A stretch of 64,000 nt of DNA from Poriferisodalis sp965204125 (GCF_965204125.1 NZ_OZ241968.1:1426001-1490000); one strand, 5' to 3'. Shown: positions 42,589 to 51,733, counted from the first letter of the stretch. Made by a program: numbers and translations. The notes: generated from the sequence alone by a model not told the origin.

Positions 42589-43698
42589 GTGACTCGCACA
42601 GCGCTGGTGATCGGGGGCACGGGGCCGACGGGGCCCGGTGTGGTGAACGGGCTGTTCGAGCGCGGGTACGACGTCACGGTCCTGCACACCGGGCGCCACG
42701 AGGTCGACACCCTCCCGCCCGAGTCCGAAGTGCCGCACATCCACACCAACCCGTTCCGCATCGCAGAGGTGGAAGAGGCCCTCGGCAACGCCACGTTCGA
42801 TGTCGTCTATGCCATGTACGGCCGGCTGCGCGACCTGGCGCCGTTCTTCGTGGGCCGCTGCGGGCAGTTCATCGCCGTCGGCGGGATCCCCGTTTACAAG
42901 GGCTACGCACGTCCGGCGCAGAACTGGCCACGCGGCCTGCTCACCCCGCTGCGCGAGTCGGCCGACCGAGCGGTGAACGACGCCAACGACAAGGTGGCCA
43001 AGATCGTTGCCACCGAGGACGTGCTGTTCGAACACCACCCGAACGCCACTATCTTCCGCTACCCGCTCATCTACGGGCCCGGCCAGATCAACCCCCGCGA
43101 GTGGCTGATCGTTCGGCGCATCATCGACGGCCGCCGCCGGGTCATCGTGGCCGACGGCGGGTTGACGCTGCGCGCTGCGGCCTACGGCCCCAATGCCGGC
43201 CACGCCCTCACGCTGGCAGCGGATCATCCTGAGATGGCTGCCGGCAAGGCGTACAACATCAGCGACGAGCACACGCTGACAGCCCGCCAGACCATCGAGG
43301 TCATCGCGGCTGCGCTCGACGTCGAACTCGACATCGTGAGCCTCCCCGAGGAGCTCGCGACGCCGGCCCGCCCATTCCTCGGCGAGGAGAACTCGCTGCA
43401 CCGGACGATGTCGCCCGACCTGATGATCGCCGAGCTCGGCTACCGCGACAAGGTCGGCGTGGTCGAGGCTGTCGGCATGACGGCCCGTTACCTGTACGAC
43501 AACCCGGTCCGGCGCGGCAGCACGAAGGAGCGGCGCATGCAGGACCCCTTCGACTACGACGCCGAGGACGCCATCATCGAGGCGTACCGGTCCTCCATCG
43601 GCAAAGCCGCCGAGTTGGCCGCGGCCTACGATCCCGACTTCCGGGGCCGCTACAGCCCCGGCTCAGACGACTGGCGCCTGGTCGACGCCAAAAACTGA
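42589..43698 (+). CDS. NAD-dependent epimerase/dehydratase-like protein
   Basis: 369 residues, atypical short-chain dehydrogenase. Dinucleotide motif VIGGTGPTGPGVV near residues 7-19, a later FRYPLIYGPGQINPREW, and AYNISDEHTLTARQTIEVI typical of extended SDR proteins. The usual YxxxK pair is not obvious, so catalytic activity is uncertain. GTG at 42589. The C-terminal 60 residues are a polar extension. Substrate unknown. Confidence 0.7.
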   Translation: MTRTALVIGGTGPTGPGVVNGLFERGYDVTVLHTGRHEVDTLPPESEVPHIHTNPFRIAEVEEALGNATFDVVYAMYGRLRDLAPFFVGRCGQFIAVGGIPVYKGYARPAQNWPRGLLTPLRESADRAVNDANDKVAKIVATEDVLFEHHPNATIFRYPLIYGPGQINPREWLIVRRIIDGRRRVIVADGGLTLRAAAYGPNAGHALTLAADHPEMAAGKAYNISDEHTLTARQTIEVIAAALDVELDIVSLPEELATPARPFLGEENSLHRTMSPDLMIAELGYRDKVGVVEAVGMTARYLYDNPVRRGSTKERRMQDPFDYDAEDAIIEAYRSSIGKAAELAAAYDPDFRGRYSPGSDDWRLVDAKN

Positions 43699-43826
43699 CC
43701 ACGCTGTCGCTGCCTCAGCCAGCCCTGGCACCGTCGCCGCGACGCCGACCCCGCGTCCGGCCAGCGGACCTGCGTCACTAGCCTGAACGCCGACCGCACA
43801 GCGTCCGAAATGAGGTGCTGCACAAC

Positions 43827-44681
43827 GTGCGCAACACGGCCAAGACCACCGTTCTTCTGGCTGGCCTCGCTGGCCTGATCCTGTGGATCGGCAGCTTCTG
43901 GGGCCAAGGCGGCCTCACGATCGCCGTCGTCTTCGGCTTGGCCGTGGTGGGCGGCAGTTACTGGTTCAGCGACAAGCTCGCGATCCGTTCGGCCCGAGCT
44001 CAAGAGGTACAGCCGCACCAGCTTCCCGACTACTGGCGAATCATGCAGGAGCTGACCACGCTGTCGAATCTGCCGATGCCCCGGCTGTACGTCTCGCCCG
44101 ACCCGCAGCCCAACGCCTTCGCCACCGGCCGCAATCCTCGCAACGCCGCCGTCTGTGTCACCGAGGGGCTCATCCGCAACCTCAGCTGGTACGAGATCCG
44201 TGGCGTGCTGGCCCACGAGATGGCACACATCCGCAACCGTGACATCCTCATCGGCTCGGTAGCTGCCGCGGTGGCCACGATCATCACGTTCGCAGCCCGC
44301 ATGGCACAGTTCGCCTTGATCTTCGGCGGCGGCAGAGGTGACGGCGACCGGAACCCGTTCGGCGAGATCCTGCTCATCATCCTGGCGCCGATCGCCGCGT
44401 TGCTGCTGCAGATGGCCATCAGCCGCAGTCGCGAGTACCAGGCAGACCGCACTGCTGCCCGCCTGATCGGCGACGGCGAGCCGCTTGCCCGGGCGCTCGA
44501 GAAGCTCGACGTGGCCTCCAAGACCGTGCCGAGCCTGGCCGATCCGAATCAAGCCCAGATGTACATCGCAAACCCGCTGGCCAGCCGCCGGATGGGCTTC
44601 AAGGGGCTGTTCACGACGCACCCGCCGATGGAGGAGCGCATCCGCCGCCTGCGGGACGGCTCCTGGCAGGAATCGATCTAG
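43827..44681 (+). CDS. htpX: HtpX-like M48 membrane metalloprotease
   Basis: 284 residues. The zinc motif HEMAH lies in VLAHEMAHIRNRDIL, with the third ligand glutamate in SREYQADRTAARL. Two N-terminal and two central membrane segments fit HtpX, an inner-membrane quality-control protease. I chose GTG at 43827 (VRNTAKTTVLLAGLAG) because GAGGT sits ten bases upstream; an in-frame GTG at 43815 is the alternative. A hairpin follows the stop. Confidence 0.9.
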   Translation: MRNTAKTTVLLAGLAGLILWIGSFWGQGGLTIAVVFGLAVVGGSYWFSDKLAIRSARAQEVQPHQLPDYWRIMQELTTLSNLPMPRLYVSPDPQPNAFATGRNPRNAAVCVTEGLIRNLSWYEIRGVLAHEMAHIRNRDILIGSVAAAVATIITFAARMAQFALIFGGGRGDGDRNPFGEILLIILAPIAALLLQMAISRSREYQADRTAARLIGDGEPLARALEKLDVASKTVPSLADPNQAQMYIANPLASRRMGFKGLFTTHPPMEERIRRLRDGSWQESI

Positions 44682-44682
44682 C

Positions 44683-44705
44683 CCAGCGAGGCCGCCAAGC
44701 GCTGG
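44683..44705 (+). terminator. hairpin between convergent htpX and yajQ
   Basis: CCAGCG and CGCTGG form a perfect six-base stem around an 11-base loop, two bases after the htpX stop. It can act for htpX, and on the other strand for yajQ. No U-tract. Confidence 0.45.
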
Positions 44706-44732
44706 CCGGCCCGCCGGTGCGACAGGCCGGTG

Positions 44733-45221
44733 TCAGTCGCGGAAGTTCTCGAACTGCAGGGGAACGTCGAAGTCGCCTTCCTTGAGCTCGGCGATGACGG
44801 CCTGCAAGTCGTCACGCTTCTTCGACATCACCCGAAGCTGATCGCCCTGGGTTTGCGATTGCACGCCCTTGATGCCGAGACCCTTGATGAACTTGTTGAG
44901 CTCGCGGGCCCGGTCCGACGAGATGCCGGCCTGCAGGGCAGCCGCCTGGCGCACTGAACCGCCCGAGGCCTCCTCGACGTTGCCGTAGTGGACGGCCTTC
45001 AGGCTGACCTGGCGGCGCACCAGCTTCTCCTCCAGCACCTGGCGCATCGCGGTGAGCCGATCCTCGGTGCTCGACCGCATGTTGATCGCACCCTCGCCCA
45101 GCTCCACAGCACTGCCCGTGTTGCGGAAGTCATAGCGGTTGGCGATCTCACGGGACGCCTGATCCACCGCGTTGCGGATCTCCTGCATGTCCACCTTGGA
45201 GACAACGTCAAATGAAGCCAT
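44733..45221 (-). CDS. yajQ: YajQ family nucleotide-binding protein
   Basis: 162 residues, the normal YajQ length. MASFDVVSKVDMQEIRNAVD at the start, RYDFRNTGSAVEL, and GDFDVPLQFENFRD at the end are family hallmarks. Members bind nucleotides, and cyclic-di-GMP binding is reported for some. ATG at 45221. Convergent with htpX. Confidence 0.93.
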   Translation of the reverse strand: MASFDVVSKVDMQEIRNAVDQASREIANRYDFRNTGSAVELGEGAINMRSSTEDRLTAMRQVLEEKLVRRQVSLKAVHYGNVEEASGGSVRQAAALQAGISSDRARELNKFIKGLGIKGVQSQTQGDQLRVMSKKRDDLQAVIAELKEGDFDVPLQFENFRD

Positions 45222-45313
45222 GACCGCAACCTAGCGAGGAGCCGCGAAATTGTCGTTGTCAGCGTGGCCAGGTTGCTGCGATGGCGTAGCGCTTTAGGCT
45301 TTGCTGCTCATCT

Positions 45314-45398
45314 GGGTCGGTGCCCGAGCGGACAAAGGGAGCGGGCTGTAAACCCGTCGGCTACGCCTACGGAGGTTCGAATCCTCCCCGGCCCACCA
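45314..45398 (+). tRNA. tRNA-Tyr (GTA)
   Basis: Acceptor strand GGGTCGG at 45314-45320 pairs with CCGGCCC (one G-T pair), followed by A and an encoded CCA ending at 45398. The anticodon loop CTGTAAA carries GTA at 45348-45350. GGAGG-TTCGAAT-CCTCC forms the T arm, and a long variable arm (around CGGCTACGCCTACG) makes it a class II tRNA as expected for bacterial tyrosine. Confidence 0.95.
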
Positions 45399-45417
45399 GC
45401 GCGCAGCACACTGCCCC

Positions 45418-46194
45418 TCAACGGCCGGCGGAGTAGCCGCCGTCGATGGGGTAGAGGCTGCCGGTGATGTAGCTGGCCTCGTCGGAGGCCAGGAACGCCG
45501 CCAGCGCGGCCACCTCGTGGGGTTCGCCATAGCGCTGGGCCGGCAGGCGCTCGGCGAGCGTCTTGCGGATGTCGTCGGCGTTCTCGCCGCCGATGAATGT
45601 CTCGAGTGAGCGCATCATGCGCGTCTCGATCGGCGCCGGGCAGACGGCGTTCACTCGCACGCCCGACGTCGCCAGTTCCAGGGCCGCGGACTTGGTGAGC
45701 CCGGCTACGGCGTGCTTGCTGGCCGAGTACGGCGAGATGCCGCGAGATCCGAACAGCCCGGCAACCGATGCCGTGTTCACGATGGCCCCGCCGCCCCCGG
45801 CGATCATGGCCGGGACGGCGTACTTGATGCCCAGCCACACGCCGCGCACGTTGACCGCAATGACCCGGTCGAAGTCTGCTTCGGGGTAGTCGACCATCGG
45901 GTAGTAGGTGCCTTCGATGCCGGCGTTGTTGAACAGCACATCGACGCGGCCGAAGTTGTCCATGGCTGCCTGCACGTAGCCGGCGACCTCGTCCGATTTC
46001 GTCACATCAGCACCGACCGCCAGCGCTGTGCCGCCTGCCGATTCGGCCGCCGCCACCGCTGCGCCCAAATCAGTCGTGGCCAGATCCACCGCCACCACTG
46101 TCGCCCCCTCGGACGCGAACCGCTCGCACGCAGCCAACCCGATCCCGCCGGCCGCACCGGTCACAATCGCCACCCGCCCCGTAAACCTGTTCAT
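45418..46194 (-). CDS. SDR family oxidoreductase
   Basis: 258 residues, classical short-chain dehydrogenase. TGAAGGIG at 12-19, NNAG at 89-92, S143, Y156 and K160 (YSASK) form the cofactor and catalytic set. VVAVDLA after the second strand favours NAD(H). Start ATG at 46194 has GGGAGGG upstream; an open frame of 30 more codons lacks such a site. Substrate unknown. Confidence 0.88.
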   Translation of the reverse strand: MNRFTGRVAIVTGAAGGIGLAACERFASEGATVVAVDLATTDLGAAVAAAESAGGTALAVGADVTKSDEVAGYVQAAMDNFGRVDVLFNNAGIEGTYYPMVDYPEADFDRVIAVNVRGVWLGIKYAVPAMIAGGGGAIVNTASVAGLFGSRGISPYSASKHAVAGLTKSAALELATSGVRVNAVCPAPIETRMMRSLETFIGGENADDIRKTLAERLPAQRYGEPHEVAALAAFLASDEASYITGSLYPIDGGYSAGR

Positions 46195-46325
46195 CAGCCC
46201 TCCCGCAATTCCGGCCGACGACCCAAGAGCCAGCCAGCCGCACCAGCCGCTGACCGTACTTTCCCCACAGCCCGCCGTGCCCACCCAACACGACTACTTC
46301 TGGAAATAAAAATCATTGGAAAATA

Positions 46326-46353
46326 TTGAAATTTATCGGATTAACTTTATGCT
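46326..46353 (+). promoter_or_regulatory. candidate promoter of the toxin-antitoxin operon
   Basis: TTGAAA (46326-46331), 16 bases, TATGCT (46348-46353). It lies in a conspicuously AT-rich pocket (about 46293-46352) in an otherwise GC-rich region, about 120 bp before the antitoxin ATG. Confidence 0.45.
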
Positions 46354-46421
46354 CGTCATGGCGCAGTAATTCGAGCAAATGCCGGAAGACACCTGACTGG
46401 AGGTTGATGTGGCGTATATAT

Positions 46422-46440
46422 CTAGTCAGCAGACTAGTCT
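46422..46440 (+). promoter_or_regulatory. palindromic operator before the antitoxin gene
   Basis: CTAGTC-AGCA-GACTAG is a perfect inverted repeat, and AGACTAGTCT at 46431-46440 is itself a perfect ten-base palindrome. It lies 32 bp before the antitoxin ATG, where antitoxin autorepression sites usually lie. Confidence 0.5.
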
Positions 46441-46471
46441 GTTATCAGAACAGTCCAGGTGGGAGGACGTC

Positions 46472-46732
46472 ATGACCGAAATCTGGCAAGTGCAGGAGGC
46501 GAAGGCCCGGTTCAGTGAATTCCTTCAGCGCAGCCTGAGTGACGGGCCGCAGATTGTGACTTTGCGTGGAGTACCAACCGCTGTGCTGGTGCCGATCGAG
46601 GAGTGGGAACGACTGCGGCGGAGCGCTCGCCCGAACCTCAAGGACTGGCTGCTGGCGCCTCATGCTCGCACGGACGATTTGACACCGGTTCGGCGAGACT
46701 TGCGGCGGCGGCAGCCACCGAGCCTGAGCTGA
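46472..46732 (+). CDS. Phd/YefM-type antitoxin
   Basis: 86 residues: MTEIWQVQEAKARFSEFLQR followed by DGPQIVTLRGVPTAVLVPIEEWERL. This is the DNA-binding fold of Phd/YefM antitoxins; the Arg/Pro-rich C-terminus would wrap the toxin. ATG at 46472 has GGGAGGA six or seven bases upstream; a frame opening at 46409 lacks such a site. Five bases before the vapC start. The pair should repress itself through the palindrome just upstream (inference). Confidence 0.85.
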   Translation: MTEIWQVQEAKARFSEFLQRSLSDGPQIVTLRGVPTAVLVPIEEWERLRRSARPNLKDWLLAPHARTDDLTPVRRDLRRRQPPSLS

Positions 46733-46737
46733 CGCTC

Positions 46738-47142
46738 ATGTATCTGCTCGACACGAACGTCGTCTCCGAACTGCGCCGGACGCGTCCGCACCCGTCGGTT
46801 GTCGAATGGGTTCAGGGGATTCGTTCTGAAGAGATGTTCTTGTCAGCGGTCACCATCGGTGAGATCCAGGCCGGCATCGAAATCACCCGCGAGCAGGATC
46901 CGGCAAAGGCCGATGAACTCGAAGCTTGGCTGGAGGAGCGAGTGCTCGGCGGCTTCGACATTCTGTCGTTGGATGCCAGCGCCTGGCGCGAGTGGGCCCG
47001 GCTGATGCATCGCCGTTCAGACACGCTGCTGCAGGATGCAATGATCGCCGCCATCGCGAGAGTGCACAGGTTGACTGTCGTGACGAGGAACGTGCGCGAC
47101 TTCGAATTGTTTGACGTGCCCGTGCTTGATCCGTTCAGCTAG
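46738..47142 (+). CDS. vapC: VapC-like PIN-domain toxin
   Basis: 134 residues, PIN-domain RNase. MYLLDTNVVSELRR begins the fold with D5; E42 in the GEIQAGIE segment, D100 (LLQDAMIAA) and D121 (TRNVRDF) complete the metal-binding acidic set. Such toxins cut RNA when the antitoxin is lost. Chosen ATG 46738 follows the antitoxin stop directly. Its stop lies in a ten-base palindrome shared with the convergent gene. Confidence 0.9.
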   Translation: MYLLDTNVVSELRRTRPHPSVVEWVQGIRSEEMFLSAVTIGEIQAGIEITREQDPAKADELEAWLEERVLGGFDILSLDASAWREWARLMHRRSDTLLQDAMIAAIARVHRLTVVTRNVRDFELFDVPVLDPFS

Positions 47143-47148
47143 CGCTAG
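47139..47148. other. CTAGCGCTAG palindrome holding both convergent stops
   Basis: A perfect ten-base palindrome that contains the TAG of vapC (47140-47142) and the TAG of the minus-strand MaoC-like gene (47145-47147). Confidence 0.6.
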
Positions 47149-47657
47149 TCGGCGTGGCTGCTGAGGATCATGCGGGTGGGGGAGTAGACCATCACGAGGC
47201 TGCCGTGCTGGTTGAACACCTCGTTGCGGGTGGTCACGATGCCGCGGTCACCGCGTGACGTGAGGCGGGCTGCGGTCACCTCGGCCACCACTTGGAGCGT
47301 GTCGCCGACGAACGTCGGGCCCTTCACCTCGACGGTCGCGCCGAGGTAGGCCACTCCGGTACCGGCGATGGCACCACCGCTGATCACCAGCCCCTCGGCC
47401 AGCGACATCACGAGGCTGCCCGGCACCAGCCGCCCGCTGTAGCCGGCGCGCTCGGCCGCAGTGGCATCCAGGAACAGGCCCTCGCCGAAGCCGAACTGGG
47501 TGGCGTACACCACCAGGTCTGTCTCGGTGATGGTCCGCCGGCTCGTGCTCCAGCGCTTGCCGACCGGCTGCTCGTCGAACGTCCAGCCCCGGTGCGGCCG
47601 GGGCGGCAGCGCCGGAATGACACCCGAATCGCCGCCGTCGCTGTGATCGTCGCTCAT
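47145..47657 (-). CDS. MaoC-like (hot-dog fold) dehydratase domain protein
   Basis: 170 residues. GKRWSTSRRTITETDLVVYA near 33-52, FGEGLFLDATAAERAGYSGRL and VPGSLVMSLAEGLVI match MaoC-type R-hydratases, which hydrate enoyl-CoA; the typical ASP-His pair is not certain. ATG at 47657 chosen since the family starts about 40 residues before the ITETDLV motif. Divergent from the PhyH gene with a 94-bp promoter gap. Confidence 0.72.
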   Translation of the reverse strand: MSDDHSDGGDSGVIPALPPRPHRGWTFDEQPVGKRWSTSRRTITETDLVVYATQFGFGEGLFLDATAAERAGYSGRLVPGSLVMSLAEGLVISGGAIAGTGVAYLGATVEVKGPTFVGDTLQVVAEVTAARLTSRGDRGIVTTRNEVFNQHGSLVMVYSPTRMILSSHAD

Positions 47658-47751
47658 GTCGTGCAGTCTGGCAGTGCGGCCTCTGGCAATGCAGCGCTCC
47701 CATCGTGTTGACTTGACACTGTTCAGGCGACGTTGGCGACAGGGGACGGCG

Positions 47752-48585
47752 ATGAGCGACACAGTTCTGGACCGGCCGGCACACGACATCGTCGACGACG
47801 AGACGATCGAGCGATTCCGTGCTGATGGCGTCGTCGCATTGCGCAACGTCGTCGACGACGAGTGGGTGGAGCGGCTGCGCGGCGGCGTCGCCGACGAGAT
47901 GGCCAACCCGAGCCCCACCGCGCACAACTACGAATCCACCGGATTCTTCGGCTCGCTGGATCTGTGGCGCTTCCACCCGCTGTTCGAAGAGTTCGTCACG
48001 CAGTCCCGGCTCGGCGAGCTGGCGGCCGCCATGTTCGGCTCGCCCGTCGTGCGCATGTACTACGACCAGCTGTTCGTCAAGGAGCCCGGTTCCAGCCAGC
48101 CGGTGCCGTGGCACAACGACCAGCCGTACTGGCCGATCTCGGGCCGTCAGGTGATGTCGTTCTGGATCGCGCTCGACACCGTCGACGCCACCAACGGCAG
48201 GGTCGAGTACGTCCGTGGCTCGCACGCCTGGGACCGCTGGTTCCAGCCGCGCACCTTCGCCCCGACCAACGCCCACGACTACGAACGCAATCCCGACTAC
48301 GAGCTCATGCCCGACATCGAGGCCGACCGGGACAGCTACGACATCATCTCGTTCGATCTCGAACCGGGTGACGCTGTCGCGTTCTGGGCGATGATCCTGC
48401 ACGGCTCGCAGGGCAACGCGAACCGGGGCCGGGCGCGGCGCGGCTACGCCGCCCGCTACATCGGCACCGACGTCCGCTACGACCCTCGCATCGGCACCGC
48501 CCAAGCGCTGCACGTGGACGAGCTCGAGGCAGGCTCGACCATGGAACTGGACCGCTACCCGGTGGTCTGGCCCCGCTCAGCCTGA
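47752..48585 (+). CDS. phytanoyl-CoA dioxygenase (PhyH) family protein
   Basis: 277 residues, Fe(II)/2-oxoglutarate dioxygenase. The metal triad is H121 and D123 (WHNDQPYW) with H217 (MILHGSQGN); an arginine near 226-230 should bind 2-oxoglutarate. FRADGVVALRNVVDDEWV near the start is family-typical. Substrate unknown. ATG at 47752. Confidence 0.87.
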   Translation: MSDTVLDRPAHDIVDDETIERFRADGVVALRNVVDDEWVERLRGGVADEMANPSPTAHNYESTGFFGSLDLWRFHPLFEEFVTQSRLGELAAAMFGSPVVRMYYDQLFVKEPGSSQPVPWHNDQPYWPISGRQVMSFWIALDTVDATNGRVEYVRGSHAWDRWFQPRTFAPTNAHDYERNPDYELMPDIEADRDSYDIISFDLEPGDAVAFWAMILHGSQGNANRGRARRGYAARYIGTDVRYDPRIGTAQALHVDELEAGSTMELDRYPVVWPRSA

Positions 48586-48623
48586 GCCATGCGGTCTCGG
48601 CGGCCGTCGGTCACAATGGCCGC

Positions 48624-49208
48624 ATGGACGAAGCCACGAGCAGCGCATTGACACCATCTGACGAAGCGCTGGTACGCCGGCACGCCGGCGACGGCTACGA
48701 GATGATGGAGCCAATCATCGGCAGGGTCGCCGTGGCAGCCCCGTCGGACGATGTCTGGGCGGCCATCAGCCCGGCCGGCAATCTCACCGATATCCATCCG
48801 TTCTGCGAACGCAACGAGGTGAACGTGTGGGACGGCGCCCGCAGCCGCGACCACGTCTACTACTTCAGCGGCGTCCACTACCAGCGGGAGTTCTGCGATT
48901 GGTTCGACGGCACGGGCTACGACCTGGTGCTCGGCCCGCCGGGGGCTCGCACGGCGCTGGTGCGCTGGCGCATCACCCCCCAGGACACCGACGCCGGTGG
49001 CAGCGACTTCAGCATCAAGGTGGTCGCGCTGCTGCGCGACGATGTGCCTGCGGCCGAGCGGGAGCACTACGCCGAGCACATGATCCGCCGACCGCTGCCG
49101 TCATATCTCGACTCGGTGGTACGCGGCACCGGCTACTACGCGGAAACCGGCACGCCAGTCACGAAGAACCAGTTCGGCGCGCACCCCATCTACTCGCCGG
49201 CCGACTGA
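48624..49208 (+). CDS. SRPBCC-like protein
   Basis: 194 residues. The segment GRVAVAAPSDDVWAAISPAGNLTDIHPFC resembles the start of START/SRPBCC ligand-binding folds, with RHAGDGY upstream. The remainder follows alternating strands and a final helix (LPSYLDSVVRG). No catalytic residues can be named. Lies 38 bp after the PhyH gene, so it may be co-transcribed. Converges with the SulP gene. Confidence 0.5.
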   Translation: MDEATSSALTPSDEALVRRHAGDGYEMMEPIIGRVAVAAPSDDVWAAISPAGNLTDIHPFCERNEVNVWDGARSRDHVYYFSGVHYQREFCDWFDGTGYDLVLGPPGARTALVRWRITPQDTDAGGSDFSIKVVALLRDDVPAAEREHYAEHMIRRPLPSYLDSVVRGTGYYAETGTPVTKNQFGAHPIYSPAD

Positions 49209-49259
49209 GCACGCTCCGGTCTCGCGCGCCGGCCCGACCGCTGCAACTTGGCTGACTGC

Positions 49260-50897
49260 TTACGAAGGATCTGACGTCCCCAGCAGTTCACGGGCCAGCT
49301 CCCGGGCCTGATCGAGCGAGTCCACCATCCGGTCCCGCGGCACGCGATCCAGCACGTCGAGCGCCTGCAGGCTCGTAGCGGGGGCGCCTTCGAGTCCGAG
49401 CAGGATGACCTCGGTGTCGCTGTCGGCGGCTGTCTCGAGCAGGTTCTCGACCACGAGCGCTGCGCTGTCGTCCATGTGCACGGTGTCGGTGAAGTCGATG
49501 ATGACAACTTCGTGCTCGGCGATGTCCGCGCCCAAGATGTCGATAAGGCTCTTCGACGAGGCCACGGTGAAGGTGCCTCGCAATGCCACCAAGCCGACCC
49601 GTGCAGAGAAACCGCCAGCATCGGCCCCGTCTGCCCCTTCGGCGAGGAAGCTCTGGTCGAGCAGCGGCACCGACACCACGCTGTCGAGCTGCAGTCGTTC
49701 GAACTGGCGCGCTGCAGACATGGCCGCCACGATCAAGCCGATCGCTACCGCGGTGATGAGGTCGAGCACCACCGTCAGCACCATCGTGATGCCCATGATC
49801 ATCAGGTGCTCGCGTTGCACCCGGTGCATCCGCTTCAAGAAGCGCCAATCCACGATGTCCCAGCCGACCTTCAGCAGGATTCCGGCCAGCGCCGCGAGCG
49901 GCACTGCCTCCACATAGCTCCCCGCGCCCAGCACCAAAGCCAGCAGCACCAGCGCGCGCAGCGCACCTGAAACCCGGGTGCTGCCGCCGGCGCGGATGTT
50001 CACCACCGTGCCCACGGTGGCCCCAGCGCCGGGCAGCCCGCCCACCAGGCCAGCGGCGATATTGCCCAGTCCCTGGCCGATGAGCTCCTGGTTCGGGTTG
50101 TGCCTCGTCCGGGTCATCGAGTCGGCGATCAGCGAGGTGAGCAGGCTGTCGACCGCTCCCAAGAGGGCCAGCGTGATGGCGGGCTGCACAGCGCCGGCCA
50201 GGACTCCGAGCGACAGGACGGGCTCTTCGAAGCCGGGCAGCCCGGTGGGCACCTCGCCGATGTCGGGGGCGTCGCCCAAGAACAGCACCCCCATCAGGGT
50301 CCCGACGGCGAGCGCGGCGAGCGTCGCCGGGAACCAGCGATGCAGCCGGGCCGGCCAGAAGATGCAGACCCCCAGGCTCACTGCGGCAATCGCCACCGCA
50401 CTCGCATTCAGGTTCAAGATGGCGTCGGGCCAGGCGCGCATCACATCGAGCGGTCCACCGCCAGATGCTTCGACGCCCAGTGCGGGAAGCGTCTGCAGGA
50501 TGATGATGATGATTCCCACGCCCGACATGAACCCCGAGATCACTGAGTAGGGCGTGTAGGAGACGAAACGGCCGAATCGCAGAACGCCGAGCAGCGCTTG
50601 GATGACCCCGGCCATCACCACCACCGTGAGCGCCTCCTGGAGCGTCGATGCATGGTCGGTGATGACGACCGCCATGGCCACGGCCATCGGTCCGGTGGGA
50701 CCGGAGATCTGCGAACGCGTGCCGCCGAAGACCGCTGCGAAGAACCCCAGTGCGATCGCGCCGTACAAACCCGCCATGGCCCCGAGCCCGGATGCCACGC
50801 CGAAGGCCAGCGCGACGGGCAGGCCCACCACGGCGGTGGTGACCCCGCCGAAGATGTCGCCGCGCAGCGTATGAAGGTCGTATCGCTGAGATTGCAT
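49260..50897 (-). CDS. SulP family anion transporter with STAS domain
   Basis: 545 residues. About ten or more membrane segments, beginning GDIFGGVTTAVVGLPVALAFG with the SulP motif, and NQELIGQGLGNIAAGLVGGLPG in the middle. A C-terminal STAS domain (VVIIDFTDTVHMDDSAALV near 470-488) completes it. Family members move sulfate or bicarbonate; the substrate is not readable here. ATG at 50897 with GGGGGGCGG upstream, preferred over an in-frame start 45 bp earlier. Confidence 0.9.
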   Translation of the reverse strand: MQSQRYDLHTLRGDIFGGVTTAVVGLPVALAFGVASGLGAMAGLYGAIALGFFAAVFGGTRSQISGPTGPMAVAMAVVITDHASTLQEALTVVVMAGVIQALLGVLRFGRFVSYTPYSVISGFMSGVGIIIIILQTLPALGVEASGGGPLDVMRAWPDAILNLNASAVAIAAVSLGVCIFWPARLHRWFPATLAALAVGTLMGVLFLGDAPDIGEVPTGLPGFEEPVLSLGVLAGAVQPAITLALLGAVDSLLTSLIADSMTRTRHNPNQELIGQGLGNIAAGLVGGLPGAGATVGTVVNIRAGGSTRVSGALRALVLLALVLGAGSYVEAVPLAALAGILLKVGWDIVDWRFLKRMHRVQREHLMIMGITMVLTVVLDLITAVAIGLIVAAMSAARQFERLQLDSVVSVPLLDQSFLAEGADGADAGGFSARVGLVALRGTFTVASSKSLIDILGADIAEHEVVIIDFTDTVHMDDSAALVVENLLETAADSDTEVILLGLEGAPATSLQALDVLDRVPRDRMVDSLDQARELARELLGTSDPS

Positions 50898-50956
50898 CAG
50901 CCGCCCCCCGCAGGACACTAAGCGAAACAGCGGCCTGACCACTAGGTTCGGCCGGC

Positions 50957-51733
50957 ATGGGTGAGTTTTGTTATGCGGAACGCGACGGGCACCTGTTTGT
51001 CGTGACGATCAACCGGCCGGAGCGGATGAATGCGCTGCACCCGCCGGGCAATGCCGAGATGTCGGACCTGTTCGACGAATTCCAGAACGATCCGGAGCTA
51101 TGGGTCGCGATCGTGACCGGAGAAGGCGACCGTGCCTTCTCGGCGGGCAACGACCTGCGGTACCAGGCCGAGGGCGGCGATCGGTCGGCGATGCCGTCGT
51201 CAGGCTTTGGCGGCCTGACGTCACGCTGGGATCTCGACAAGCCCGTCATAGCGGCGGTGAACGGCGTGGCGATGGGCGGCGGATTCGAGATCGCGTTGGC
51301 CTGCGACATCATCGTGGCATCGGAGAATGCGCTGCTCGCGCTGCCTGAGCCCAAGGTGGGGCTCGCCGCGCTGGCGGGCGGCGTCCATCGCCTGCCGCGC
51401 CACATCGGGTTGAAGCGCGCGATGAGCATGATGCTGACCGGCCGCCACGTGCCCGCTGCCGAAGCCAAGGAGATGGGCATCGCGGCCGAGGTGGTCCCCC
51501 AGGGCGAGGCGCTCGCATGTGCTCGCCGCTGGGCCGAAATGGTGCTGGAGTGCTCGCCGATGTCGATCCGGGCCACCAAGCAGGCCGCCATGGCTGGTCT
51601 CAACGAGGCCAGCGTTCAGGCTGCACATGAAGGTCGCTACGAGGCAGTGCGCGCCATGAACAACAGCGCCGACTACATCGAAGGCCCGCGGGCATTCTCC
51701 GAGAAGCGCCCGCCCCAATGGCAGGGCCGCTAG
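50957..51733 (+). CDS. enoyl-CoA hydratase/isomerase family protein
   Basis: 258 residues, crotonase fold. FVVTINRPERMNALHP near 14-29, the oxyanion-hole segments DRAFSAGNDLRY and AAVNGVAMGGGFEIALACDII, and LPEPKVGLAALAGG where one catalytic glutamate normally lies. Hydrates or isomerises acyl-CoA; substrate unknown. ATG at 50957. Divergent from the SulP gene. Confidence 0.88.
   Translation: MGEFCYAERDGHLFVVTINRPERMNALHPPGNAEMSDLFDEFQNDPELWVAIVTGEGDRAFSAGNDLRYQAEGGDRSAMPSSGFGGLTSRWDLDKPVIAAVNGVAMGGGFEIALACDIIVASENALLALPEPKVGLAALAGGVHRLPRHIGLKRAMSMMLTGRHVPAAEAKEMGIAAEVVPQGEALACARRWAEMVLECSPMSIRATKQAAMAGLNEASVQAAHEGRYEAVRAMNNSADYIEGPRAFSEKRPPQWQGR

Noticed and set aside
45264..45467. 67-codon frame across the tRNA-Tyr gene
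   Set aside because: The sequence folds as a complete tRNA; the frame is incidental.
49288..50958. 556-codon second frame over the SulP gene
   Set aside because: The other frame has membrane segments and a STAS domain; this one is an Arg-rich shadow.
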